A DNA stretch of 64,000 bases from Sphingobacteriales bacterium (lineage in GTDB: Bacteria > Bacteroidota > Bacteroidia > Chitinophagales > Chitinophagaceae): contig JADJGB010000008.1 in assembly GCA_016708305.1 (NCBI GenBank), positions 930,001 through 994,000 on the forward strand, in the 5' to 3' direction. The translations under genes and the position numbers were made by a program. The notes beneath the pieces were generated by a model. That model had not been told where the DNA came from and did not search any database. It saw nothing but the letters and a program-made list of their open reading frames with translations. Below are positions 9,277 through 17,528 of the stretch, piece after piece. Every line of letters starts with the position of its first letter. Within the stretch, counting starts at the first letter, position 1.

Positions 9277-10284
9277 ATGAAAGTTGCAGTTGTAGGCGCC
9301 ACCGGATTGGTTGGCTCAAAAATGTTACAGGTTTTAGCGGAGAGAAATTTTCCGATAACCGAATTGTTACCCGTTGCTTCAGAAAAGAGTGTGGGTAAGG
9401 AAGTTGAGTTTAAAGGAAATAAATACAAAGTAATTGGTATGCAGGATGCCATTGATGCAAAACCTGCAATCGCTATATTTTCCGCCGGAGGCAGTACTTC
9501 TACCGAATGGGCTCCTAAATTTGCCGCTGCCGGGATTACTGTGGTAGATAACTCTTCTGCATGGCGCATGGACCCAACAAAACCGCTGGTAGTTCCTGAA
9601 ATAAATGCAGATATTTTAACCACGAATGATAAAATTATTGCTAATCCGAATTGCTCCACTATACAAATGGTCGTTGCTTTAAACCCCCTGCATAAAGCCT
9701 ATAAAATAAAAAGAGTGGTGGTTTCTACCTATCAAAGTGTTACAGGTACCGGTAAAAAGGCCGTGGATCAGTTGATGGGAGAACGTGCAAAAACCTCCTC
9801 AGGCAGCGTTGCAGAATACCCTATGGCATACAAATACCCAATAGACCTGAATGTAATTCCTCAAATTGATGTATTTACCGATAACGGCTACACAAAAGAA
9901 GAAATGAAAATGGTGAAGGAAACAAATAAAATTCTGAGAGATGACAGCATAAAAGTTACTGCCACCACCGTACGTATTCCGGTTATGGGCGGCCATAGCG
10001 AATCGGTGAATGTGGAATTTGAAAATGAATATGATTTGGCCGAGGTTAAAAGCCTATTAGAAACTTCGTCGGGAATAGTGGTGGTAGATGATACTGCTAA
10101 TGCTCAATATCCCATGCCAAAAGATGCACACGAAAAAGATGAAGTTTTTGTTGGCCGTCTTCGTCGTGACGAAACACAGCCTAAAACCCTGAACATGTGG
10201 ATTGTAAGCGATAATTTGCGAAAAGGGGCTGCAACCAATGCAGTGCAAATTGCAGAGTATTTGGTGGCTAATAATCTGGTATAA
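9277..10284 (+). CDS. asd: Aspartate-semialdehyde dehydrogenase
   Basis: 335 residues. NADPH-binding GATGLVGSKM at the N-terminus, catalytic Cys in NPNCSTIQM (about residue 128), GGHSESVNVEF late in the protein and a full-length C-terminus. It reduces beta-aspartyl phosphate to aspartate semialdehyde, the branch point to lysine/diaminopimelate, threonine, methionine and isoleucine, in the cytosol. It is monocistronic: preceded by the attenuator at 9101-9217 and closed by a strong terminator at 10311-10347. The start ATG 9277 lies 60 nt after the attenuator T-tract. Confidence 0.97.
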   Translation: MKVAVVGATGLVGSKMLQVLAERNFPITELLPVASEKSVGKEVEFKGNKYKVIGMQDAIDAKPAIAIFSAGGSTSTEWAPKFAAAGITVVDNSSAWRMDPTKPLVVPEINADILTTNDKIIANPNCSTIQMVVALNPLHKAYKIKRVVVSTYQSVTGTGKKAVDQLMGERAKTSSGSVAEYPMAYKYPIDLNVIPQIDVFTDNGYTKEEMKMVKETNKILRDDSIKVTATTVRIPVMGGHSESVNVEFENEYDLAEVKSLLETSSGIVVVDDTANAQYPMPKDAHEKDEVFVGRLRRDETQPKTLNMWIVSDNLRKGAATNAVQIAEYLVANNLV

Positions 10285-10310
10285 ATCCTAATTTGTATTA
10301 TTTTAAAAAG

Positions 10311-10347
10311 GAGTTGACTTATAATAGTTGGAGTCAACTCTTTTTTT
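10311..10347 (+). terminator. Intrinsic terminator of asd
   Basis: GAGTTGACT (10311-10319) pairs perfectly with AGTCAACTC (10332-10340), followed by seven T. Confidence 0.85.
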
Positions 10348-10464
10348 GTGAGTTTTTACAAAGGCAACAGATGTTTAAACCTTTCATAATTCTCAATGTT
10401 ATCAATGATTTAGCACAATAACCGAAGCAATTTGCAGTTTATTAATTAATAACTTTTTCTGGGA

Positions 10465-10686
10465 ATGCTCAAATTTATTCTTCTTGCAATTGGATTTTAT
10501 TTAATGTACAACTTTGTTGTAAAATTTGTACTGCCTGTTTATAAAACTACACAACAAATAAAGACCAGATTTAGAGATATTAAAAATCAGCAGGATTCGT
10601 ATAATAATTCATCTCAACAAGCTCAAAATACTGAGGTTTCAAAAGAACGAGAAGGAGAATATATTGATTATGAGGAAGTTAAATAA
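10465..10686 (+). CDS. DUF4834 family small membrane protein
   Basis: 73 residues: an N-terminal membrane helix (LKFILLAIGFYLMYNFVVKFVLPVY) followed by a charged, glutamine-rich tail that ends in the acidic GEYIDYEEVK. This is the pattern of DUF4834, a Bacteroidetes-restricted family of unknown function. Probably inner membrane with a cytoplasmic tail. It stands alone between the asd terminator and the convergent MerC-like gene. Confidence 0.75.
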   Translation: MLKFILLAIGFYLMYNFVVKFVLPVYKTTQQIKTRFRDIKNQQDSYNNSSQQAQNTEVSKEREGEYIDYEEVK

Positions 10687-10767
10687 TATTTGCCTTGCAT
10701 TATCAATTTAATGAAATTCCCGTGTATGTTCTTTAAAGTTTATGTATTATTGTTTTTTTAAGCTCTT

Positions 10768-11169
10768 TTAGAAATGATCGTTGTTGCAGTCTGTTTCATG
10801 TGCATGATTATGTACTCTGCATTGACGGTAATTAAGCAAATGGCCCGATACAATTAATACAACTGCCGGAATAAGCAAAAGAAGATGGTAATCCAGGAAA
10901 ACCTGTTTCAAAACCAAACTGATAATGCCAAGTGTAAAAAGTATTAAGGGTATTTTGCTATGATGATGTTGTTTGTATCCGTGCCAAAGCGCATAGCTGC
11001 CAATGACAAAGGCCAGAATTATCATACCCATTTCAAAAGCCATATTTTCGATGATATTGATGCCAAATAATGGTAAACTGGCCAAAAACAAAGGCAAAAT
11101 TGCACAGTGTATGGCGCAGGCCACCGAAGCGGTAATTCCTAATGCATCCCAGTTTATTTTAAACTTCAT
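10768..11169 (-). CDS. MerC-domain membrane protein
   Basis: 133 residues from the ATG at 11169 (MKFKINWDALG); a longer reading frame to 11196 would run through the palindrome and is unlikely. Four hydrophobic helices; helix 1 contains ACAIHCAILPL, the Cys-x3-Cys metal-binding pair of MerC-type transporters. The tail is His/Cys rich (CRVHNHAHETDCNNDH), suggesting metal binding. MerC proteins move Hg(II), but Bacteroidetes homologues usually lie beside Fur/Zur-type regulators and are probably involved in handling another metal. It is divergent from SCO1 and the Fur-family gene and shares the palindrome at 11182-11194. Confidence 0.8.
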   Translation of the reverse strand: MKFKINWDALGITASVACAIHCAILPLFLASLPLFGINIIENMAFEMGMIILAFVIGSYALWHGYKQHHHSKIPLILFTLGIISLVLKQVFLDYHLLLLIPAVVLIVSGHLLNYRQCRVHNHAHETDCNNDHF

Positions 11170-11181
11170 AATACAAAAATA

Positions 11182-11194
11182 GCAACATTGTTGC
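11182..11194. promoter_or_regulatory. Candidate Fur-family operator, perfect palindrome
   Basis: GCAACA-T-TGTTGC, a 13-bp perfect odd dyad, 13 bp upstream of the MerC-like start and just upstream of the SCO1 promoter's -7 element (TAATTTTG at 11217-11224). The Fur-family regulator at 11877 is the obvious candidate ligand. No footprint or motif database was available. Confidence 0.5.
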
Positions 11195-11245
11195 AAATAA
11201 TTGAATTTATATTGATTAATTTTGCAAAACGCACAAATTTTATCT

Positions 11246-11866
11246 ATGTCAAAAAGAGGGATTTTTTATATATCGTTTTTTGTTTTGTTAACGCTGGGCT
11301 TCTATTTTGTTTCCTCAACGCTGATACCGGGCTTTAATAAACGGTCGCTGGAACCGATTAGCAAAGTCAGAGATTTTAAGTTTACCACACAGGACGGGCT
11401 ACCTTTTACTAATAAAGATGTCAATGGCAAAGTGTATGTGGCTGAATATTTTTTCACTACCTGTACCGGAATTTGCTCGGTTATGAATACAAACATGAAA
11501 AAGGTGTATGAAAAATTTAGCGACAATCCAGATTTTCTAATCGTTTCTCACACCTGCGATCCTGAAAAAGATACTGTGGGCAGATTAAAATTATATGCCG
11601 ATTCGATGAAGGTGAATATCCAAAAATGGATTTTTGTTACGGGTGGAAAGGATAGTTTGTACAATATGGCAAGGTTAAGCTATACCATTGATGATCCGGC
11701 TAATAATCTGAATTCGCCTGAGGATGATTTTCTGCATACACAATTCTGGGCATTAGTAAACAGGCAGGGCGATGTGGTAGGTATTTATGATGGCCTTAAA
11801 CAGAAGGAAATTAAAAAATTGCTAAAAGATATTGACAAAGAATTGAGTAAAACTTCTAATCTTTAA
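11246..11866 (+). CDS. SCO1/SenC family copper chaperone
   Basis: 206 residues from ATG 11246; the frame is open to TTG 11222, but that codon overlaps the -7 promoter element. One N-terminal membrane helix (FYISFFVLLTLGFYFV) anchors a periplasmic thioredoxin-fold domain. The copper ligands are visible: CTGIC (Cys 73 and 77) and His in FLHTQFW (about 164). SCO proteins deliver copper to the CuA site of cytochrome c oxidase subunit II, so this should serve coxB at 31347, although it lies 20 kb away. It is followed 10 bp later by the Fur-family regulator, so the two are probably co-transcribed. Confidence 0.93.
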   Translation: MSKRGIFYISFFVLLTLGFYFVSSTLIPGFNKRSLEPISKVRDFKFTTQDGLPFTNKDVNGKVYVAEYFFTTCTGICSVMNTNMKKVYEKFSDNPDFLIVSHTCDPEKDTVGRLKLYADSMKVNIQKWIFVTGGKDSLYNMARLSYTIDDPANNLNSPEDDFLHTQFWALVNRQGDVVGIYDGLKQKEIKKLLKDIDKELSKTSNL

Positions 11867-11876
11867 AAAGAGAGAT

Positions 11877-12293
11877 ATGAGTAATATTCAAAATATTTTA
11901 AGAAATAATAAACTCAGCGTAACAGAAGGCCGAAAAAAAATTCTGCAACTGTTTCTGAATACTGAAGGTGCCCTTGCACATTCTGATATTGAAATGGGCG
12001 CCGGTGAAAATTTTGATCGTGTAACTATTTACCGAACGCTTCACTCTTTTGTGGAGAAGGGGATTATTCATGTTATTCCATCAGCAGACAATTCAATTAA
12101 GTATGCGCTTTGCAAGGATGAGTGCAGCGAAGGTCATCATCATGACCATCATGTGCATCTGGTTTGTAGCGTGTGCCAAAAAACACTTTGCTTAGACGAG
12201 GTGGTGGTTCCTGTTGTCAACTTTCCTACGGGTTATTATATAGAAAATATTGAAGTAGTTGCCAATGGTATTTGCAAACAGTGCAATAGCTGA
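11877..12293 (+). CDS. Fur family transcriptional regulator (Fur/Zur type)
   Basis: 138 residues. Winged helix about 1-80 (VTEGRKKILQLF, RVTIYRTLHSFVEKGI), then a His-rich metal segment (GHHHDHHVHLVC) and two structural-zinc CxxC pairs (CSVC, CKQC at the C-terminus). The context (SCO1 directly upstream, divergent MerC-like protein, a palindrome between them) suggests control of metal handling, perhaps zinc or copper rather than iron. It could not be assigned to Fur, Zur or PerR from sequence alone. Confidence 0.9.
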   Translation: MSNIQNILRNNKLSVTEGRKKILQLFLNTEGALAHSDIEMGAGENFDRVTIYRTLHSFVEKGIIHVIPSADNSIKYALCKDECSEGHHHDHHVHLVCSVCQKTLCLDEVVVPVVNFPTGYYIENIEVVANGICKQCNS

Positions 12294-12413
12294 AAACACA
12301 AAAGCCCTAATGTAGAAACATGAGGACTTCTGATTAATAATTTGATACTAATGCAAATTAATAAATTTTTATTATTAATTTATTAATTTAACAATATTTA
12401 AAGGATTATTAAG

Positions 12414-12755
12414 CTATTTACCACCAACAAGAGAATAAAGTATAGAAGACCCAAAAGATAATAAGATACTGAAAGCAAGTGCCCACCAAAAACCATCCAC
12501 ATGAACTCCTTTGAAAAAATTGGCAGCCAGCATTACCATAAAAGCATTGATGACTAATAAAAAAAGACCCAGAGAAATCAAAGTTACCGGTATTGTAAGA
12601 ATAACGAGAATGGGTTTGACAACTGCATTTAACAATGCAAGAACCAATGCAAAAAGTGCAGCAGTCTTCATATCAGCTATTTTTACTCCCGATAAAATAC
12701 CGGGCAGCAGGTAAGCAATGAGTGCAGTAATAAGTACTTTTAATATAAAGTTCAT
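12414..12755 (-). CDS. Phage-holin-IV-like family small membrane protein (PF04020 type)
   Basis: 113 residues, almost entirely four hydrophobic helices: AYLLPGILSGVKI, AALFALVLALLNAVVKPILVILTIPVTLISLGLF (split across a turn) and FSILLSFGSSILYSL. The NAVVKPILVILTIPVT-LGLF signature fits the widespread Mycobacterium/Bacteroidetes 4-TM family nicknamed phage holin family 4, whose function is unknown; it is not evidence of a prophage here. Convergent with the Fur-family gene, separated by about 120 bp. Confidence 0.8.
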   Translation of the reverse strand: MNFILKVLITALIAYLLPGILSGVKIADMKTAALFALVLALLNAVVKPILVILTIPVTLISLGLFLLVINAFMVMLAANFFKGVHVDGFWWALAFSILLSFGSSILYSLVGGK

Positions 12756-12788
12756 GATTAAATAACTTATCTATAAAGATACGATAAA

Positions 12789-13517
12789 CTAAGTATATAA
12801 ACCTCCATTTACAGAAATCACCTGACCGGTTACATAGGCGGCTTCTTTGGTGGCCAAAAAACCTACAACATGGGCTACTTCTTCGGGTGTGCCAAAGCGG
12901 TTTGCAGGAATGAGTTGTTTCATTTCTGCTTCGTTAATTCCGGCGGTCATATCGGTTTTGATAAATCCGGGTGCCACTGCATTGACGGTAATATTTCTTT
13001 TGCCTACCTCTTGAGCCAGCGCTTTGGTAGCGGCTATCATGCCTCCTTTAGCGGCTGAGTAATTAGTTTGTCCGGCGAGACCCTTCAATCCTGACAGAGA
13101 CACCACATTTATAATTCTGCCATAGCGCTGGCGTAACATACTGTTTACCAATATTTTAGTAACGTTGAAAAAGCCACCGAGGCTGGTATTGAGCACATTG
13201 TCCCACTGTTCATCTTTCATCCACATTAGCAGCACATCGTCTTTAATACCAGCATTATTTACCAAAACTTCAATAATTTTATCGCCATTATTTTCAATCC
13301 ATTTACCCAAAACATCTTGCACTTGTTGTCTGTCTGCTACATCAAAGGGGATTAATTCTCCATAAACGCCTGCATTTTTAACTATTTGGCGCGTTTCTTC
13401 TGCTTTTTCTTTATTTCCTTTGTAATTAATGAGCACATTATAGCCCATCGAAGCCAGTTTGGCACAAATTTCCCGGCCAATTCCTCGAGAACCGCCGGTT
13501 ACTAAAGCCCAATTCAT
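12789..13517 (-). CDS. fabG: SDR family 3-oxoacyl-ACP reductase (FabG-like)
   Basis: 242 residues. NAD(P)-binding TGGSRGIG near the start, NNAG at about 88, catalytic Ser in VVSLSG and the Y-x3-K pair in NYSAAKGG, then NAVAPGFIKTDM and a C-terminal VISVNGGLYT: a complete FabG. It reduces 3-oxoacyl groups on acyl carrier protein. It sits 11 bp after the tyrosine ammonia-lyase gene on the same strand and near an aryl-acid ligase and acpS. A role in polyene chain building for a flexirubin-type pigment is therefore more likely than housekeeping fatty-acid synthesis (inference). Confidence 0.88.
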   Translation of the reverse strand: MNWALVTGGSRGIGREICAKLASMGYNVLINYKGNKEKAEETRQIVKNAGVYGELIPFDVADRQQVQDVLGKWIENNGDKIIEVLVNNAGIKDDVLLMWMKDEQWDNVLNTSLGGFFNVTKILVNSMLRQRYGRIINVVSLSGLKGLAGQTNYSAAKGGMIAATKALAQEVGKRNITVNAVAPGFIKTDMTAGINEAEMKQLIPANRFGTPEEVAHVVGFLATKEAAYVTGQVISVNGGLYT

Positions 13518-13528
13518 TTCAGTATATT

Positions 13529-15060
13529 TTATGGGTTATTATTTTCTAAAAATGTCTTTATTCTTGCCAATTCCTTGTATAAAGGGGCATCGTCAACGAA
13601 TTTAGGAAAGATTTCTCTTAAAGCCTTATAAACCGATATAGTTTTAGTAGCCATTTTATCCTGACAATCTAAATAATCGATTGCCTGTAGCAATGTCATT
13701 GCCTGAATGGAAAGAACTTCATAGGCGTTGGAAATTACTTTTTTGGCAAACTGTGCGCTATTGTACCCCATGCTTACAATATCCTGATTATCATTATTAT
13801 TGGAGATGCTATGTACGTACATGGGGAAAGAAAGTGTTTGATTTTCGGCGGTGGTAGATGTGGCAGTAAACTGAATACCCTGCATTCCAAAATTTAATCC
13901 TAAAACGCCAAGATTTACAAAAGGCGGAAACTTTTCATTTAGTTTGCTGTTCAGCAAATAGTTCAACTGCCTTTCGCTAAGCATTGTAAGTTTTGTAAAA
14001 GCAATTTTGAGTTTATCCATTTCAAAGGAAACATAGTCGCCGTGGAAATTGCCGCCATGGAAAATGTTTTGGCTTTTAACATCTACAATGGGGTTGTCAT
14101 TAACTGAGTTCAGTTCATTGACAACTGTTTCTTCGGTATGGAGCAAAGTGTCGTAAACCGTCCTAAAACCTGAGTAACACAACGTAGTGAATAATACTCC
14201 TGCACTTTGTCTTCAAAAACATCATGCTGAATATTTTCCGGATTATACAAAAAGTCAGAGCGACTGCGAATCATTTTACTGTCTTTCAGTATTTCCCTAA
14301 AATCGGCAGCCACCTTGTTTTGCCCTTTGTGATGCTTTACGATATTGAGTTCGTAAGAAAAGTGGTCATCATAGGCTTCCATAATTTCATTCATCATTAC
14401 TGACAACATAATTGACCAGTTCAACAAATTATGGGCATTGATAAGGTTTATCATTCCTACACCGGTCATGGCAGATGTCCCGTTGAGCACTGCAATGCCT
14501 TCCCTGATTTTGATTTTTAGAGGCGTAAGTCCGGCCATGGTAAAAGCCTCAGCTGCGGGTGTTATTTTTCCTTCATACCAAACTTCACCTTCGCCAATAA
14601 GACCCAATGCCAAATGTGCCAGTTGAACCAAATCGCCACTGGCGCCCACGCCGCCATGTTCGTAAATGCAAGGGATTACGTTCTTGTTTATCAATTCGGC
14701 AAGTAGCTTCACAATGTCTGAATGGACACCTGAATAGCCCTGAAGCAGGTTGTTGAGCCGGGCAATCATTACAGCTTTACCCATTTGAGGATTCAGTATT
14801 TGACCTCCTCCACTGCTATGGCTGCGTATCAGGTTGTACTGTAGCTGCAATACATTTTCATCGCTTATTTTATACTGAGCCATTGGCCCAAAGCCGGTGT
14901 TGATTCCGTATATAAGTTTATGGTCGATAAAATTTTTAAGAAATTCAAAACCCGGCTGAACTTTTTCAACCGACGTTGTGTCAAGTTCTATTAATTTACC
15001 ATCAAAAAGAATTGCTTTAAAGTCTTCCAAAGTCAACCGGGAGCCACCTACCTTTATCAT
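13529..15060 (-). CDS. Aromatic amino acid (tyrosine) ammonia-lyase, flexirubin type (frameshifted)
   Basis: About 510 residues in two frames (14110-15060 and 13529-14182). The MIO cofactor triad Ala-Ser-Gly is at about 140-142 (GGVGASGDLVQLAH), the catalytic Tyr in YGINTGFG, and the selectivity region reads LIRSHSSGGG. NLIRSHSSG together with the C-terminal FGMQGVQF-like and NNNDNQDIVSMG blocks closely recalls the Flavobacterium tyrosine ammonia-lyase. It deaminates L-tyrosine to p-coumarate, the aryl starter of flexirubins. Frame break near 14160: ...VTQVLGP|VYDTLLHTEE... is restored by adding one C to a CC pair. Histidine ammonia-lyase is the alternative, but the neighbours are not histidine-degradation genes. 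Confidence 0.88.
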
Positions 15061-15234
15061 TTTATGTCACAGTATTGATTAAACAAGGTGCAAAAAAACA
15101 AAATAAATAGAAGGGTACAAAAAAAGATTTTTTGAGTTATTTTTCTTCCTAATCAAAAAAAGAGTATTAAAAGAAACAATTTTATTGATTTTACGGTGCA
15201 GTTTTTCTTTTATCAATAAATTTTACGGGTTTTC

Positions 15235-16495
15235 TCACTCCTTCCGGTAATTGAGTTTTTGCATTTCTTCAGGCGAAATGTATTTGATGTGTGGCATTAC
15301 ACGCAAACGAGCCTGAAGGTAAGAGGCAATTCGGTTGGTGGTTTCTTCACTTGTATCGGAAGGTACAAGGTATAGCAATACCTCATCAGTCCCTATTTCA
15401 TTATTGTAAACCTCTGCCACATATTCCTTAATGGCATCTGTCTTATGGATAATTTCAAAAAGGGCAGGTGCAAATAGCGTAGTGCCTTTGAACTTTATCA
15501 TTTGTTTTTTGCGTCCAATCACCGGCGACAGCCTCAGGGTTTGCCTGCCGCATTTGCACGGCTCTTTAAACGCCTTGCAGAGATCTCCGGTTTTATACCT
15601 TAGCAGTGGCATGCCTTCTACCCCGAGTGTGGTAACAGCCACTTCTCCTATTTCGCCATCGGCTACGGGGTTGCCTGCCTCATCCAGTATTTCCACAATG
15701 GCCAGCTCCGGATTCAGATGTCCGCCCCGGCCTTCGCTGCACTCTGTAAAGGCAGTCTGCATTTCGGTAGAGGCATAAGTGGAGTACAATTTGATATTCC
15801 AATCCTGTGTGATTTTTTTGCCCAAGACATTCAGCTCAAGGTCTTCGGTTCGCAGGTTTTCACCAATACACACCGCTTTTTTTATCGGTGAAGCATTTAT
15901 ATCAATGCCATTGTCTTTGGCATACTGAATAAGTTTTACTATAAAAGAAGGTACTGCAACGATAGACGTAGGCTTCAGCCTGTCAATAACCTCCCACTGC
16001 AGCGAAGGCACTCCGGGGCCCACTCTTACTATGCCGGCGCCTAATTTACGGATACCCATATAGTAAGCCATGCCTGCCATAAACTGACGGTCGAGAGTGA
16101 GCATCAATTGATAAATGTCTGTAGAAGTGCCATCGGCGCACACAAAGGAAATGTATTCATTATAAGCCAGCCTTTGCAAATCGTTTTCGTTGAGTGCAAT
16201 CGTTACCGGGTGGCCAACAGTACCCGATGTGGCCATGTATTCGATTACTTTATTTTTGGGTACGCATAAAAATTTTTCGTTCTCTGCCTGTAAATGTTCT
16301 TTTTCGGTAGGCGGTATTTTTACAAGGTCTTCAATACTTTTTATGCTTTTGGTATCAATGCCTTTTTGAGGCAAACAATTCTTTGTAATAAACAGAGTTA
16401 ATACTGACATACTCCAGTAAGTCGGCAAGCCTTATTTCCTGATAGGCTTTTATGTGTGCCGGAGATTGGAATGATATGGAAGGAAGTTCGTTCAT
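15235..16495 (-). CDS. Adenylate-forming aryl-acid ligase, PaaK-like (frameshifted near 5' end)
   Basis: About 419 residues. The AMP-binding core is visible: MATSGTVGHPV (P-loop-like), YASTEMQ, YKTGDLCKAF and a Cys cluster CKCGR, as in phenylacetate-CoA-ligase-like enzymes; the C-terminal domain follows. The main open frame starts at TTG 16428, but the true start is ATG 16495 (MNELPSISFQSP). The frames join at the five-A run at 16363-16367 (KELFASKGIDTK after removing one A). Next to a tyrosine ammonia-lyase it probably activates p-coumarate and loads it on CoA or ACP for pigment synthesis (inference). A spacer of about 170 bp separates it from the lyase gene. Confidence 0.8.
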
Positions 16496-16517
16496 GGGTA
16501 GCAAACCTACAAAAAAA

Positions 16518-16893
16518 TTATTCTTCAATCACTACAATTGCAGCAGCAATATTTTTTCAAATGGCTTAGTGAAATTTTTATTTTTGAGGTTCGAAGGTGT
16601 TGTAACGTATTTTCGGTTTCGCCAATGAGTGTAATTTCCGGCTTGCCTAACTCGTTGTTGAATATGATTATTTCGTTGAAGGCGGTACCCTTAGCCCATC
16701 AGGTACCCAATGCTTTAAAAAAAGCTTCTTTAGCTGCAAAACGGGCAGCGTAGTGTTCAAATTTATGAGTTTTCGATTCGCAGTAATCAATTTCTTCTTT
16801 TGAAAAAACCATTTCCCGAAAGCCCTGCTCTTTTCCAATTTTTGAGGCTACGCGTTCTACTTCAATTATATCAATTCCAACTCCTGTAATCAT
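16518..16893 (-). CDS. acpS: Holo-[acyl-carrier-protein] synthase (internal TGA and frameshift)
   Basis: Start MITGVGIDIIEVERV (Mg-binding Asp in GIDII), then FAAKEAFFKALGT with the second metal ligand Glu, TGA at 16699-16701, then in the same frame WAKGTAFNEIIIFNNELGKP and SLSHLKK; a final frame shift gives AAAIVVIEE and stop at 16518. The family normally reads GTGWAKG or GSGWAKG here, so the TGA is probably a GGA misread. The last break is repaired by removing one A from a six-A run. It transfers phosphopantetheine from CoA to ACP. It lies between yidD and the aryl-acid ligase, so it may serve both housekeeping and pigment ACPs. Confidence 0.85.
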
Positions 16894-16907
16894 TTAAAAA
16901 ATTTTTA

Positions 16908-17138
16908 TTAAGGCACCGGATCATAACCATGCCCGCCCCAGGGGTGACATCTTGAAATTCTTTTCAACGACAGGCAGAACCCCTTAAAAACACCATGTTT
17001 TTTGAAAGCCTCCAATGAGTATTGAGAACAGGAGGGTGTAAATCTGCATTTTGGCCCCAGCAGGGGAGATATGATCCACTGATAAAATTTAATCAAAACA
17101 ATAAATGGCCAACTAAGTATTTTTAATAACTGCTTCAT
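16908..17138 (-). CDS. yidD: Membrane protein insertion efficiency factor YidD
   Basis: 76 residues with the complete family signature: IKFYQWIISPLLGPKCRFTP, SCSQYSLEAFKKHG and CHPWGGHGYDPVP. A small amphipathic inner-membrane-associated protein that assists YidC-dependent insertion. It overlaps the 3' end of rnpA by 26 bp, the usual rnpA-yidD pairing. Confidence 0.95.
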   Translation of the reverse strand: MKQLLKILSWPFIVLIKFYQWIISPLLGPKCRFTPSCSQYSLEAFKKHGVFKGFCLSLKRISRCHPWGGHGYDPVP

Positions 17139-17520
17139 TAATATGCTTTAATAATTTTTTTAAAGCTATACCGATATTATAAAATATATACTGATAATCG
17201 GGTAACTCTTTTCCCTGATATACAAAAAATATAGAAATTTGTTTTTGAGCCTGAACTGCAATATCGTTTACAGAATGTTGTTGAAGCCTGTAAGCCTCTC
17301 GCAACAAGCGTTTGATACGATTGCGATCCACTGCTTTTTTAAAGTTTCTGCCGCTTAGTCCAACCCCGCATTTCACTTCGCCGATTCCATCATCTTCAAT
17401 CAAAAATTGTAGTTTTATATTGCCGGCATAAATACGTTTTCTCGAAGTAAATAACTCCTGAAGTTTTTTCCTGCTTTTTAAACGTTGCTGTTTTGAAAAT
17501 GTATTTTTTGCTGTTGCCAA
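17113..17520 (-). CDS. rnpA: Ribonuclease P protein component
   Basis: 135 residues. Contains the RNR signature DRNRIKRLLREAYRLQ (about 69-84) and a basic N-terminus (FSKQQRLKSRKKLQELF). It binds the RNase P RNA and helps mature tRNA 5' ends. Upstream is dacB rather than the more usual rpmH; yidD overlaps downstream. Confidence 0.95.
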   Translation of the reverse strand: MATAKNTFSKQQRLKSRKKLQELFTSRKRIYAGNIKLQFLIEDDGIGEVKCGVGLSGRNFKKAVDRNRIKRLLREAYRLQQHSVNDIAVQAQKQISIFFVYQGKELPDYQYIFYNIGIALKKLLKHINEAVIKNT

Positions 17521-17528
17521 AATTATTT

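Noticed and set aside
12414..12755. Prophage holin
   Set aside because: The family carries that nickname but is a widespread chromosomal membrane protein; no other phage genes are nearby.
16699..16701. UGA recoding (selenocysteine or reassigned codon) in acpS
   Set aside because: Many intact genes here end in TGA, no SECIS-like element was seen, and the expected residue is glycine.
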